This document shows positions 25,965 to 34,698 of a stretch of 64,000 nucleotides of DNA, piece after piece (position 1 is the stretch's first letter; every line of letters starts with the position of its first letter). The stretch is from DATAGF01 sp963813355 (lineage in GTDB: Bacteria > Actinomycetota > Thermoleophilia > Miltoncostaeales > Miltoncostaeaceae). The notes below the pieces were generated by a model. It saw nothing but the letters and a program-made list of their open reading frames with translations. It had not been told where the DNA came from and searched no databases. Location: positions 186,001 through 250,000 of the forward strand of contig CAWEYS010000023.1 in the NCBI GenBank assembly GCA_963813355.1. The letters are read 5' to 3'. The translations under genes and the position numbers were made by a program.

Positions 25965-26615
25965 GTGCCCGCCCTGTCGCCCGACGAGCTCCTCGCCACC
26001 ACCCGCAGCGTCCGGCGCCGGCTCGACACGAGCCGGCCCGTCGAGCGCGAGCTGATCGAGGAGTGCCTGCGGCTGGCCCAGCAGGCCCCGAGCGGCGGCA
26101 ACCGCCAGGGGGCCGTCTTCGTGGTGGTGACCGACCCCGAGCGGCGCAGGGCGCTGGGCGACCTGTACCGCCGTGGCTGGCAGCGCTATCTGGAGGAGGG
26201 CATCCTGGGCGACCCTCCCAGGCGACCGGCCGACCCGGCCAAGCGGCGCCAGGCCGCCCGCATCGGCCGCTCGGCCTCGTACCTGGCCGACCACCTCGCC
26301 GAGGTCCCGGTCCACGTGGTCGCCTGCCACGCCGGCCGCACCGAGGACCGGCCCCAGATCGTTCAGGCGTCGGCGTTCGGCTCGGTGCTGCCGGCGGTCT
26401 GGAGCTTCATGCTCGCGGCGCGCGCCCGCGGGCTCGGCGCGGCCTGGACGACGATGCACCTCTTCCACGAGCGCGAGGCCGCGGAGCTGCTCGGGATCCC
26501 CTACGACGAGGTCTCGCAGGTCGCGCTCGTCCCGCTGGCGCACGTCGTGGGAGAGGGCTTCCGGCCCGGGCCGCGCGACCCGCTGGAGCGGTTCGCGCGC
26601 TGGGAGTCGTGGTGA
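25965..26615 (+). CDS. Nitroreductase family protein (FMN)
   Basis: 216 aa, GTG start. N-terminal TTRSVRRRLDTSRPVERELIEECLRLAQQAPSGGNRQG is the nitroreductase FMN-binding signature, the mid-region SAFGSVLPAVWSFMLAARARGLGAAWTTMHLF is the dimer interface, and the C-terminus has LVPLAHVVGEGFRPGPRDPLERF. Likely an NAD(P)H-dependent flavin reductase of quinone or nitro substrates. Divergently transcribed from the peroxiredoxin, which suggests shared redox control. Confidence 0.88.
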   Translation: MPALSPDELLATTRSVRRRLDTSRPVERELIEECLRLAQQAPSGGNRQGAVFVVVTDPERRRALGDLYRRGWQRYLEEGILGDPPRRPADPAKRRQAARIGRSASYLADHLAEVPVHVVACHAGRTEDRPQIVQASAFGSVLPAVWSFMLAARARGLGAAWTTMHLFHEREAAELLGIPYDEVSQVALVPLAHVVGEGFRPGPRDPLERFARWESW

Positions 26616-26642
26616 ACGCGCGCCGGCGCCGGAGCGGCCCGG

Positions 26643-26873
26643 TCACCCGCCGGCCGGCCGCTCCCATTTCCTGAGCAGCTCCTCGTGCCGCCGCCGCCGC
26701 TCGGACTCCTGGCACCAGCCCTCGGTGTCCGGCCGCGCCCAGGGGCGCCCCTCGCCCCAGAAGGGGCCCGGCACCGGCAGCCCGTGCATCGCCAGGAAGA
26801 GGTCGTCCTCGTCGAGACCGGGCGCCGCGAGCGACCGGAAGGCCACCTCCTCGCGGGCGCGGTCGTCGCTCAC
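26643..26873 (-). CDS. Small conserved-type protein encoded after uvrB
   Basis: 76 aa, GTG start overlapping the uvrB stop as GTGA, so translation is coupled to uvrB. The sequence is charged, with MHGLPVPGPFWGEGRPWARPDTEGW in the middle and a basic helical end (CQESERRRRHEELLRKWE). No family recognised. The tight coupling suggests it is a real gene and hints at a repair-related or simply piggy-backed role. Confidence 0.7.
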   Translation of the reverse strand: MSDDRAREEVAFRSLAAPGLDEDDLFLAMHGLPVPGPFWGEGRPWARPDTEGWCQESERRRRHEELLRKWERPAGG

Positions 26874-28999
26874 CGCCGCCGCCTCCCCCTCCCCGCGGCG
26901 CGGCGCGACTGCGCGCGCGGCACCGGCGCCGAGCCGCGGCGGCGCGGCCCCTCGGCCGCTCCGGAGCCCCCTTCACCGTCCCCGTCGGCGCCCTGCAGCC
27001 GCTGGAGCTGCTCGCCGCGGAGGTCGGCGATCTCGTCGCGCAGCCGCGCCGCGAGCTCGAACCGGAGCTCCTCCGCCGCGGCGAACATCTCCTGCTCGCG
27101 GTCCACGATCATGCGGTCGAGCTCGTCCATGCCCACGTCGGCGAGCGCGTCGGGCTCGCCCCGCCGGCGTCGCGCGGGCGCGGGGGCGTCGTCGTTGAGG
27201 CCGAGGAGCTCGACGATGTCCGAGACGCCCTTCACGATCGACTCGGGGGTGATGCCGTTGGCCTGGTTGTAGGCGACCTGGATCTCGCGGCGGCGGTTGG
27301 TCTCCTCGATGGCCGATCGCATCGCCTCGGTCTCGCCGTCGGCATACATGATCACCCGCCCCGAGACGTTCCGCGCCGCCCGGCCGATGGTCTGGATGAG
27401 CGAGGTGTTGCCGCGGAGGAAGCCCTCCTTGTCGGCGTCGAGGATCGCCACGAGCGTGACCTCGGGGAGGTCGAGGCCCTCGCGCAGCAGGTTCACGCCC
27501 ACGAGCACGTCGAAGTCGCCGAGGCGCAGCGACCGGACCACGCGGATGCGCTCGAGGGTGTCGATCTCGGAGTGCAGGTAGCGCGCCCGGACCCCGGCCT
27601 CGACCAGGTACTCGGTGAGGTCCTCGGCCATCCGCTTGGTCAGGGTGGTCACCAGCGCCCGCTCGCCGCGCTCGGCGCGGTCGCGGATCTCCCCGATCAG
27701 GTCGTCGATCTGGTGGTGGGTCGGGCGCACCTCGACCTCGGGGTCGACCAGGCCCGTGGGCCGGATGATCTGCTCGACGACATGGCCGGAGGAGCGCCGC
27801 TCGAACTCGCCCGGCGTCGCCGAGACGAAGACCACCTGGTTGACGCGCTCAAGGAACTCGGGGAGCTGCAGGGGCCGGTTGTCGAGCGCCGACGGCAGCC
27901 GGAAGCCGGCGTCGATCAGCGCGAGCTTGCGCGACCGGTCGCCCTCGTACATGCCGCGGAGCTGCCCCATCGTGTTGTGGGACTCGTCGATGAAGCAGAT
28001 GAAGTCGTCGGGGAAGAAGTCGAGCAGCGTGTGCGGCGGCTCGCCGGGGCGCCGCCCGTCGAGGATCCGCGAGTAGTTCTCGACCCCCGAGCAGAAGCCC
28101 AGCTCGCGCAGCATCTCCATGTCGTACTCGGTGCGCTGGCGCAGCCGGTGGGCCTCCACCAGCTTGCCCGCCGACTCGAACGCCGCGACCTGGGCCTCGA
28201 GCTCGGCGCGGATCTCGCGGACGGCCCGGTCGATCGTCGACGGCGGGGTGACGTAGTGCGTCGCCGGATAGATCCCCAGGTGCTGGAGGTCGGCGTACAC
28301 CTCGCCGGTGAGCGGGTCGTACTCCGTGATGCTCTCGACCTCGTCGCCGAACATCGAGACCCGGTAGGCGGTCTCCGAGTCGGCGGGCTGGACCTCGATC
28401 GTGTCGCCGCGCACGCGGAAGCGCCCGCGCTCCAGGACCGTGTCGTTGCGCTGGTACTGGTTCTCGACCAGGCGCCGGTAGATCGCCTCGCGCGGGTGCT
28501 CCTCGCCCACCGTCAGCAGGACCACGCGCTCGCGGTAGATCTCGGCCGACCCGAGCCCGAAGATGCAGCTCACCGACGCCACGATCACCACGTCGCGGCG
28601 GGCCAGGAGGGCCGCGGTGGCCGCGTGGCGCAGCCGGTCGATCTCGTCGTTCCTCGACGAGTCCTTCTCGATGTACGTGTCGGTCGCCGCGATGTAGGCC
28701 TCGGGCTGGTAGTAGTCGTAGTAGCTCACGAAGTACTCGACCGCGGCGCCCGGCAGCAGCTCGCGGAACTCGTTGCAGAGCTGGGCGGCGAGGGTCTTGT
28801 TGTGGGCGATCACGAGCGCGGGCCGGCCGGTCCCGGCGATGGCGCGGGCCATCGTGAAGGTCTTGCCCGAGCCGGTCACGCCGAGCAGGGTCTGGAAGCG
28901 CTCCCCGCGCTCCAGCCCCGCCGTCAGCTCGCCGATCGCGCGCGGCTGGTCTCCCGTCGGCCGGTAGGCCTCGGAGACCTCGAAGGTCGTGGTGCTCAC
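26870..28999 (-). CDS. uvrB: Excinuclease ABC subunit B
   Basis: 709 aa. Helicase domain 1 with Walker A GVTGSGKTFTMA (~45) and the beta-hairpin region YYDYYQPEAYI (~100); DESHNTMGQLRGMYEGDRSRK; helicase motifs V-VI (VGVNLLREGLDLPEV, QTIGRAARN); and a C-terminal UVR motif (DREQEMFAAAEELRFELAARLRDEIADLR) that binds UvrC. The GTG at 28999 gives the usual N-terminus (STTTFEVSEAYRPTGDQPRAI); the frame open upstream is non-coding. Acts with UvrA in damage verification. Confidence 0.97.
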   Translation of the reverse strand: MSTTTFEVSEAYRPTGDQPRAIGELTAGLERGERFQTLLGVTGSGKTFTMARAIAGTGRPALVIAHNKTLAAQLCNEFRELLPGAAVEYFVSYYDYYQPEAYIAATDTYIEKDSSRNDEIDRLRHAATAALLARRDVVIVASVSCIFGLGSAEIYRERVVLLTVGEEHPREAIYRRLVENQYQRNDTVLERGRFRVRGDTIEVQPADSETAYRVSMFGDEVESITEYDPLTGEVYADLQHLGIYPATHYVTPPSTIDRAVREIRAELEAQVAAFESAGKLVEAHRLRQRTEYDMEMLRELGFCSGVENYSRILDGRRPGEPPHTLLDFFPDDFICFIDESHNTMGQLRGMYEGDRSRKLALIDAGFRLPSALDNRPLQLPEFLERVNQVVFVSATPGEFERRSSGHVVEQIIRPTGLVDPEVEVRPTHHQIDDLIGEIRDRAERGERALVTTLTKRMAEDLTEYLVEAGVRARYLHSEIDTLERIRVVRSLRLGDFDVLVGVNLLREGLDLPEVTLVAILDADKEGFLRGNTSLIQTIGRAARNVSGRVIMYADGETEAMRSAIEETNRRREIQVAYNQANGITPESIVKGVSDIVELLGLNDDAPAPARRRRGEPDALADVGMDELDRMIVDREQEMFAAAEELRFELAARLRDEIADLRGEQLQRLQGADGDGEGGSGAAEGPRRRGSAPVPRAQSRRAAGRGRRRR

Positions 29000-29156
29000 C
29001 GGTCCAGGGTAGCGCCGACCCAGGCCGGACACGGGCCCCCCGACAGGCGCCCGCGGGGCCAAAGCGGGCCGGGCGATCTTGCTCGCGCGGGCCAAGGCCC
29101 CTCCACCGGGGCCGGACCTATCCTGGCTCCAGTGATGTGAGGACACCGTCACGCAT

Positions 29157-29219
29157 GGCCCCGCGACCGGGACGCGGGGCCTCGCACAGGCCGGCGGATC
29201 TGGGATGGGTCCGCCGGCC
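29157..29219 (-). terminator. Two tandem strong hairpins after the lytic transglycosylase gene
   Basis: Hairpin 1: GGCCCCGCG (29157-29165) pairs perfectly with CGCGGGGCC (29173-29181), 7-base loop. Hairpin 2: GGCCGGCGGA (29189-29198) pairs perfectly with TCCGCCGGCC (29210-29219), 11-base loop. They lie in the gap between the end of the lytic transglycosylase gene (29248) and the uvrB start (28999), with no T-run, a common actinobacterial terminator form. Likely ends the upstream transcript. The remainder of 29000-29247 must hold the uvrB promoter. Confidence 0.65.
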
Positions 29220-29247
29220 GCCCCCTCTCAGGGGCCGGACGCCAGGA

Positions 29248-29931
29248 TCAGCCGCCGGCGGAGCCCGCGAGGCGGTCGCCGTAGGCGCGCCGGTAGATGC
29301 CGGTCGCCTCGCGCACCTTGGTGACGAACCCCCGCGTCTCGGCGAACGGGACGTCGTCGGGGACGCGGAGCGCCTCGCCGCGGGCCTGGGCGTCCTCGAG
29401 CCAGCGGCCCAGGTTGGCCGGGCCGCCGTTGTACGCGACCAGCGCGAGATCGACCGACCCGTAGCGGTCGACGAGGTAGCGCAGGAAGCGGGTGCCGTAG
29501 GCGATGTTGACGTCGGGCTCCTCGAGCCGGTCGGGCGAGGGGCTGGGGCGCCGCGGCAGCCCGGCGATGAAGGTCGCCGTGTCGGGCTGCACCTGCATGA
29601 GCCCCACGGCCCCCTGGCCGGAGCGCGAGTCGGCCACGAAGCCGCTCTCCGTGTCGATCACGGCCGCCACGAGGGCCGGGTCGAGGCCGTTGCGCACCGC
29701 CTCCTGGCGGACGGTCTCCTCGTGCTCGAGCGGGTACCAGAGGCGCGCGTACCAGCCCGGCATCTGCTGGTGCACCTGATACCACCCGACGCCGGCCGCC
29801 GCGAGGACCACGAGCACGCCGGCCAGCCAGGCCGCGCGCCGGCGGCGGCGGCGCGGCCGGGGCGCGCCGGCCGCCGCGGCGCCGCCCTCGGGCCCGCGCG
29901 GGGGTCGGTCAGTTGTCGCGGATCGGCGCAT
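29248..29931 (-). CDS. Membrane-anchored lytic transglycosylase (SLT)
   Basis: 227 aa. A basic N-terminus (RPRRRRRR) and one membrane helix (~33-50) precede an SLT domain: catalytic Glu in AVIDTESGF (~94), SGQGAVGLMQV, NIAYGTRFLRYLVDRYG and LVAYNGGPANLGRWL. It cleaves the peptidoglycan glycan backbone from outside the membrane, making 1,6-anhydro ends. The start overlaps the end of coaE by 23 bases, so the two are coupled. Confidence 0.92.
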   Translation of the reverse strand: MRRSATTDRPPRGPEGGAAAAGAPRPRRRRRRAAWLAGVLVVLAAAGVGWYQVHQQMPGWYARLWYPLEHEETVRQEAVRNGLDPALVAAVIDTESGFVADSRSGQGAVGLMQVQPDTATFIAGLPRRPSPSPDRLEEPDVNIAYGTRFLRYLVDRYGSVDLALVAYNGGPANLGRWLEDAQARGEALRVPDDVPFAETRGFVTKVREATGIYRRAYGDRLAGSAGG

Positions 29932-30544
29932 CGCAGGGGCGACCAGCGTACTCCGCGAAGCGGGCGGCGACCCACGCGCGCAGGTCGTCGAGACCGGCGT
30001 CGTTGACGAGCACCCTGTCGGCGCGCGCCGCCTTCTCGTCTTCCGGGAGCTGGCGGGCGCTGCGCTCGTCGAAGTCCTGGCCCCGCGCCTCGACCCGCCG
30101 CCGGCGGACGTCGGCCGGCGCCGTCACGAGGAGGGCGGCATCGAACCCGCCCTCGGCGCCCGCCTCGAACAGCAGCGGCACCTCGCAGACCAGCAGCGGA
30201 GGGGGCGGCCGGCGCGCGGCCTGCTCGGCCACCCATGCCCGGCGACGCCCCTCGATCCGGGGGTGCAGCAGCCCCTCGAGGTAGGCGATCCCGCCCTCCT
30301 GGGCGAACGCCCGCGCGCCGAGGGCCGCCCGGTCAACCTCCCCGCCGGCGGCGAGGACCCCGGGGCCGAAGCGCTCGACCACCGCGCGCAGCACGTCGGG
30401 GTCGCCGTAGAGGTCGTGCACGACCTGATCGCTCGACAGCGTCGCCGCGCCGCACGCCGCGAAGGCCCCCAGCGCCTCGGACTTGCCGGAGCCGATGCCC
30501 CCGGTGAGGGCGAGGCACGGGGGCGCGCCCGGCGCCCCCGCGAT
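29909..30544 (-). CDS. coaE: Dephospho-CoA kinase
   Basis: About 211 aa. P-loop LTGGIGSGKSEALGAF near the N-terminus, then LSSDQVVHDLY, LEGLLHPRIEGRRRAWV, VCEVPLLFEAG, and DVRRRRVEARGQDFDERSARQL: the full CoaE pattern for the last step of CoA synthesis. No ATG, GTG or TTG is in frame between the rpsA stop (30549) and the P-loop; the entry begins at an ATC (30544), the farthest sensible point. A non-standard start or a small indel is implied. The rpsA-coaE order is common in actinobacteria. Confidence 0.85.
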   Translation of the reverse strand: MAGAPGAPPCLALTGGIGSGKSEALGAFAACGAATLSSDQVVHDLYGDPDVLRAVVERFGPGVLAAGGEVDRAALGARAFAQEGGIAYLEGLLHPRIEGRRRAWVAEQAARRPPPPLLVCEVPLLFEAGAEGGFDAALLVTAPADVRRRRVEARGQDFDERSARQLPEDEKAARADRVLVNDAGLDDLRAWVAARFAEYAGRPCDAPIRDN

Positions 30545-30548
30545 GCGC

Positions 30549-32312
30549 CTAGCGCGAGGAGTCGTCGCCCTCGGCGGGCTGCGCCTCGGCGGCGGGCTCC
30601 TCGGCGTCCGCGGCGGCCTCGTCAGCCTCGGCGGCGGCCTCCTCGGCGAGGGCCTCATCGACCTCGGCCTCGATCTCCGCCTCGACCTCGGCCTCCTCGA
30701 TCGCCTCCTCGACGGCGGCCTCCGCCTCGGCCTCTTCGATCGCCTCCTCGACGACGGCCTCCTCCACGGCCTCCTCGACCGCGGCCTCTCGACCTCGGCC
30801 TCCTCGACTCGCCTCCTCGACGACTCGGCCTCCTCGACGATCGGCCTCCTCGACCGCGGCTTCGGCCTCGCCTCCTCGACGGCCTCCTCGACCGCGGCCT
30901 TCCCGGCCTCCTCGAGCCTCCTCGATCGCCTCCTCGACGATGGCCTCCTCCACGGCCTCCTCGAGGGCGGCCTCGGCCACGACCTCCTCCACGGCCTCCT
31001 CGACCACCGCCTCCGCGATGGCGTCGTCGACCGCCTCGGCCGCCTCGGCCTCATCCGACAGCTCGGCGACCTCTGCGGCCTGGGCCGCCGCCGCCGCGCG
31101 CACGTCGTCGGGCAGGCGGTGCTGGATCGGGTCGCTGTCGGCCACGCGCTTCAGGCTGAGCGAGAGGCGGCGGCGGTCCGCGTCGATCTCGATGATCCTG
31201 ACCGCCAGGACGTCGCCCTGGTTGACCACCTCGCGCGGGTTCTCGACGTGGTGGGCGGCAAGCTCCGAGATGTGCACGAGGCCCTCGACGCCCGGGTGGA
31301 TCTCCACGAAGGCGCCGAACGTGACCACCTTGGTCACCCGCCCCTCGACGACGTCGCCGACCTCGTAGGCCTCGATCACGCTCTGCCAGGGGTCGGCCTG
31401 GGTCTGCTTGAGGCCCAGGGAGATGCGCTGGCGGTCGCGGTCGATGTCGAGCACCTTCACGCGGACCTTCTCGCCGATCTGGAGCACCTCGGACGGGTGG
31501 TTGACGTGGCTCCACGAGAGCTCGGAGATGTGGATCAGGCCGTCGATGCCGTCGAGGTCCACGAACGCCCCGAACTCGACGATGTTGGAGATCACGCCCT
31601 CCACCACCTTGCCGGGCTGGAGGTCGTCGAGGATCTTCTGGCGCACCTCGCGCCGCTCGTCCTCGAGGACCGCCCGGCGCGAGAGGACCACGTTGTTGCG
31701 GTTGCGGTTGAGCTCGATGACCTTGCACTCGAGCTTGCGGCCGAGGAACTCGTCGAGGTCCTGCACCCGGCGGATGTCGACCAGCGAGGCGGGCAGGAAC
31801 CCCCGCACGCCGAGGTCGAGGATCAGGCCGCCCTTGACGACCTCGATCACGGTCCCCTCGACGTTCTCGCCCGCGGCGGCGGCGGCCTCGATGCGCTTCC
31901 ACGCCTTCTCGAAGCGCGCCCGCTTCTTGGAGAGGATCAGGCGCCCCTCCTGGTCCTCCTTCTGCATGACGAGCGCGTCAACCATCTCGCCGAGGGAGAC
32001 CTCCTCGTCGGGCCGCACGCTCTTGCGGATGGAGAGCTCCGGAAGCGGGATGACGCCTTCGCTCTTGTAGCCGATGTCGACGAGGACCTCGTCCTTATCG
32101 ACGCGGACCACCCTCCCGGTGACCACGTCCCCCTCCGAGAAGATCGGGATGGTCAGGTCGTAGTTCGGGACCTGCACGCCGTCGACCTCGATGTACTCGG
32201 GGCCGTCGAGCGCGCGGACCGGGCTATCGAGATCCGGAGCCTCGGCCGGCGGGGCGTCCACGGGGGGCGCCTCTGGCTCGGCGGTGGCGATCTCGGGATG
32301 GTCAGTCGTCAT
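30549..32312 (-). CDS. rpsA: 30S ribosomal protein S1
   Basis: 587 aa. After an acidic N-terminus come four S1 RNA-binding repeats at about 55-125, 140-210, 225-300 and 310-385 (VVTGRVVRVDKDEVLVDIGYKSEGVIPL; GTVIEVVKGGLILDL; GVISNIVEFGAFVDLDGIDGLIHISELSW; GRVTKVVTFGAFVEIHPGVEGLVHISEL). It binds mRNA leaders on the 30S subunit. The last ~160 residues are unusual: a long EEAVEEA acidic repeat interrupted by three Arg/Gly patches that look like excursions into another reading frame (see findings). Four S1 domains plus an acidic tail is the actinobacterial form. Confidence 0.95.
   Translation of the reverse strand: MTTDHPEIATAEPEAPPVDAPPAEAPDLDSPVRALDGPEYIEVDGVQVPNYDLTIPIFSEGDVVTGRVVRVDKDEVLVDIGYKSEGVIPLPELSIRKSVRPDEEVSLGEMVDALVMQKEDQEGRLILSKKRARFEKAWKRIEAAAAAGENVEGTVIEVVKGGLILDLGVRGFLPASLVDIRRVQDLDEFLGRKLECKVIELNRNRNNVVLSRRAVLEDERREVRQKILDDLQPGKVVEGVISNIVEFGAFVDLDGIDGLIHISELSWSHVNHPSEVLQIGEKVRVKVLDIDRDRQRISLGLKQTQADPWQSVIEAYEVGDVVEGRVTKVVTFGAFVEIHPGVEGLVHISELAAHHVENPREVVNQGDVLAVRIIEIDADRRRLSLSLKRVADSDPIQHRLPDDVRAAAAAQAAEVAELSDEAEAAEAVDDAIAEAVVEEAVEEVVAEAALEEAVEEAIVEEAIEEARGGREGRGRGGRRGGEAEAAVEEADRRGGRVVEEASRGGRGREAAVEEAVEEAVVEEAIEEAEAEAAVEEAIEEAEVEAEIEAEVDEALAEEAAAEADEAAADAEEPAAEAQPAEGDDSSR
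30660..31020 (-). repeat. GAGGAGGC-type minisatellite coding the S1 acidic tail
   Basis: Imprecise repeats of GTCGAGGAGGCC and relatives in the 3' part of rpsA. No frame of this repeat contains stop codons. Read in the gene frame it gives mostly EEAVEEA, but between about 30780 and 30915 three patches read as Arg/Gly (RGGREGRGRGGRRGG, DRRGGR, RGGRGR) because the repeat phase slips and then returns. Confidence 0.75.
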
Positions 32313-32438
32313 TGGTCGGAAACGTCCTCGTTGCGGTGTGGTTCTCGGGCACGACCGACAGCCGGGGGTGCCGGAGGGCGAGGAGTATAGACCCGCCGGG
32401 CGGCCTGGGCCATGGCCCGCGCGCCCGGCGCGGGGGGC

Positions 32439-33137
32439 TCAGGGGAGCGCGGCGATCACCCCGTCCAGATCCGCCGGAGCGAGACGGCCGGCGCGGGCGG
32501 CGCGCACGCGCCCGCTCCCGTCGACCGCGAGCGCCGCCGGCACGCTGCGCACGGGCAGCGCGGCGGCGCGGGGATGGTCCGCGAGGCTCACGCGCACGAC
32601 CTCCCGGCCGTCCGCCGCGTGCTCGATCTCCCGGGCGAAGGGCTCGCAGCGCGCGCAGCCCGGCGCGGTGAGGACGACGAGCCAGGGCCCCTGGCCGCGG
32701 AGCCCGAGGTCGTCGCGGACGTCGGCGCCGTCCCCCGAGCGGCGGGCGAGCAGCAGCCGGTAGACCTCGCAGCCGACGCACAGGCCGGCGATCGCCGACA
32801 GCAGGGCCAGGGCCGTCACCAGGCCGGCGAGGACCCACCCCGCCGTCTCCGCGCCCAGGTACAGCAGCGCCACCGACGCCGCGAGGAACACCGCGGCGAG
32901 GGCCTGGGCGAAGCGCACGGGCGCCGCGGGCTCGAGCTCGGCGGGCGGGCGGGCGACGAGGCGGAAGAGCCAGGCGACCGGCGAGTACCGCGGCCCCGCC
33001 AGCGCCAGCAGCACCAGGCCGAGGGCCACCGCGACGGCCGCCGGCTGGTCGAAGACGATCGCCTCCAGGCACAGCGCGCCCGTGATGGCCTGCGCGAAGC
33101 GCGGCTGCATCGGGTGGACGGCGGGCAAAGCCGGCAT
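32439..33137 (-). CDS. DUF4395 membrane domain fused to a thioredoxin-like domain
   Basis: 232 aa. Residues ~5-130 are four hydrophobic segments of the DUF4395 type (MQPRFAQAITGALCLEAI, LALAGPRYSPVAWLFRL, AIAGLCVGCEVYRLL). Residues ~150-232 are a thioredoxin-like fold with CxxC in TAPGCARCEPF and SVPAALAVDGSGRV. A membrane thiol/disulfide protein is likely, by analogy with DsbD/MauE-type proteins; the partner is unknown. The start ATG at 33137 is chosen because the family begins there, although the ribosome site is weak. Divergent from a methyltransferase. Confidence 0.8.
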   Translation of the reverse strand: MPALPAVHPMQPRFAQAITGALCLEAIVFDQPAAVAVALGLVLLALAGPRYSPVAWLFRLVARPPAELEPAAPVRFAQALAAVFLAASVALLYLGAETAGWVLAGLVTALALLSAIAGLCVGCEVYRLLLARRSGDGADVRDDLGLRGQGPWLVVLTAPGCARCEPFAREIEHAADGREVVRVSLADHPRAAALPVRSVPAALAVDGSGRVRAARAGRLAPADLDGVIAALP

Positions 33138-33216
33138 TCCCGCCAGGTTAGGGCATAAGTGCCCGTTAAGGCCGCCCCGCGAGGCTCGCTCCGCCCCCCC
33201 TGCGAAGGAGAGCCGA

Positions 33217-34038
33217 ATGAGCGCCACCGCCTACATCCTCGGAGACGCCCCCGACGAGCTGCGCCGCCTCGACGAGCAGTCCGCGATCCTCCGCTCGGCG
33301 ACCCTCGGGCTGATGGCCGACTGCGGCCTGCGCCCCGGGATGCGGGTCCTCGACCCGGGCTGCGGCACCGGCGAGGTCAGCCTCCTGCTCGCCGAGGCCG
33401 TCGGGCCCGCCGGGGCCGTCACCGGCGTCGACCGCGGCCCCGAGGCCCTGGAGAAGGCGCGCGACCGGGCCGCGCTCCGGGACGCCGATCACGTGACCTT
33501 CCTCGAGGACGACATCGCGACCATGACGGCCGACGAGCCGTTCGACGCGGTGGTCGGGAGGATGGTGCTGATGCACCAGCCCGACCCCGCCGGGGTGCTG
33601 GCGCACCTCGCCGGCCTGGCCCGACCCGGGGCGCTGGTCGCCTTCGCCGAGATCGTCGTGCTCCCCGAGCTGCCGGCCGTCCCGGAGCGGCCTCTCATGA
33701 GGCGCGTCGTGAGCCTGATCGACCAGACGCTGACCCTCGCCGGCGTGCACACGCGCATGGGCATCGGCCTCCACGACGCCTTCGCGCGCGCGGGCCTTCC
33801 CGCGCCGGCGGTCCGCATCGAGCCGCTGACGACCTGCGGCGAGGACCCCGCCTACACCCGGTGGGCCGTGGAGACCCTGCGCACGCTGCTGCCCGTCCTC
33901 GAGCCCCTGGGCGTCGCGACCCCGGACGAGGTGGCCATCGAGACCCTGCCGGAGCGCCTAGGCGCCGAGGCCGCGGCCGCCGGAGGGGTCGCGATGCCCT
34001 GCCTGCTCGGGACGGCCTGGACGCGGCTGGCCGGCTGA
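33217..34038 (+). CDS. Class I SAM-dependent methyltransferase
   Basis: 273 aa with a GAAGGAG ribosome site before ATG 33217. Motif I is RVLDPGCGTGEVSLLLAE (~45), followed by GVDRGPEALEKAR, FLEDDIATM, FDAVVGRMVLMHQPDPAGVLAHL and LARPGALVAFAE. The usual DxGCGTG core is intact. Substrate unknown; UbiE-like small-molecule acceptors are possible. Its last ~80 bases overlap the end of a convergent gene on the other strand. Confidence 0.85.
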   Translation: MSATAYILGDAPDELRRLDEQSAILRSATLGLMADCGLRPGMRVLDPGCGTGEVSLLLAEAVGPAGAVTGVDRGPEALEKARDRAALRDADHVTFLEDDIATMTADEPFDAVVGRMVLMHQPDPAGVLAHLAGLARPGALVAFAEIVVLPELPAVPERPLMRRVVSLIDQTLTLAGVHTRMGIGLHDAFARAGLPAPAVRIEPLTTCGEDPAYTRWAVETLRTLLPVLEPLGVATPDEVAIETLPERLGAEAAAAGGVAMPCLLGTAWTRLAG

Positions 34039-34698
34039 GGCGAGGGCGGGCGCCGGGCGCGGGTCGCGCAGCGTGAACGCGACGGGCGTCGGGCCGTGGG
34101 CGCGCAGGTGGGCGAGGCGCTCCTCCGCCTCGCCGATCGTCGGGGTGGCGCCGGCGGCGACCCACCAGAGGGCCGTCTCGGGCTCGGCCAGGCGCTCGAA
34201 CCACTCGCGGCGGCGGCGGAGCACGGCGGCGTGGGCCTCGCCGTAGACGAAGCCGCGCAGCGCCTCCACCGACTCCCACACCGACATGTTGACGATCAGT
34301 CGGTCGTCGCCGAACGCGCGGATGGCGGTCGCGTCGCCGTCCTCGGTCTGGAGCCGCCAGACGAAGCCCGGGCTGGCGTCGGCGACGGCGTTGACCGGCG
34401 CCAGCGCCGCGACGAAATCGGCCAGCAGGGGCGCGTCGAGCGGCTCCCGCGGCAGGGCGATGTTGACCTGCGCCAGATGCCACCCGCCGGCGTCGTGGGC
34501 CGCGCGCAGGGCCGGGTCGCTGAGCGTGCGGTGGGCGGCGTTGAGACGGGCCAGGCGCGTGGGCGCGTCAGGGTCGTCGTCGCGCAGGATCATCTCGCGC
34601 AGCACCCCGAACGCCGCGGCGATCACCTCCGGGCAGGCTCCCGGATCGACCTGCAGCTCGCGGTAGGGGTCAACCTCTACCCCTTCGCGTCGAGCCAC
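33958..34698 (-). CDS. J-domain-like N-terminus fused to DUF3291
   Basis: 246 aa, GTG start at 34698 overlapping the polA stop. Residues ~8-70 (DPYRELQVDPGACPEVIAAAFGVL, LNAAHRTLSDPALRAAHD) look like a degenerate DnaJ domain that lacks the HPD tripeptide. Residues ~72-215 are DUF3291 (WHLAQVNIALPREPLDAP, SPGFVWRLQTEDGDATAI, NMSVWESVEALRGFVY, WWVAAGATPTI, HGPTPVAFTLR), a ferredoxin-like fold of unknown function. The C-terminal ~30 residues are Pro/Gly/Arg rich and lie opposite the end of the methyltransferase gene. Coupled to polA. Confidence 0.75.
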   Translation of the reverse strand: MARREGVEVDPYRELQVDPGACPEVIAAAFGVLREMILRDDDPDAPTRLARLNAAHRTLSDPALRAAHDAGGWHLAQVNIALPREPLDAPLLADFVAALAPVNAVADASPGFVWRLQTEDGDATAIRAFGDDRLIVNMSVWESVEALRGFVYGEAHAAVLRRRREWFERLAEPETALWWVAAGATPTIGEAEERLAHLRAHGPTPVAFTLRDPRPAPALASAGQPRPGRPEQAGHRDPSGGRGLGA

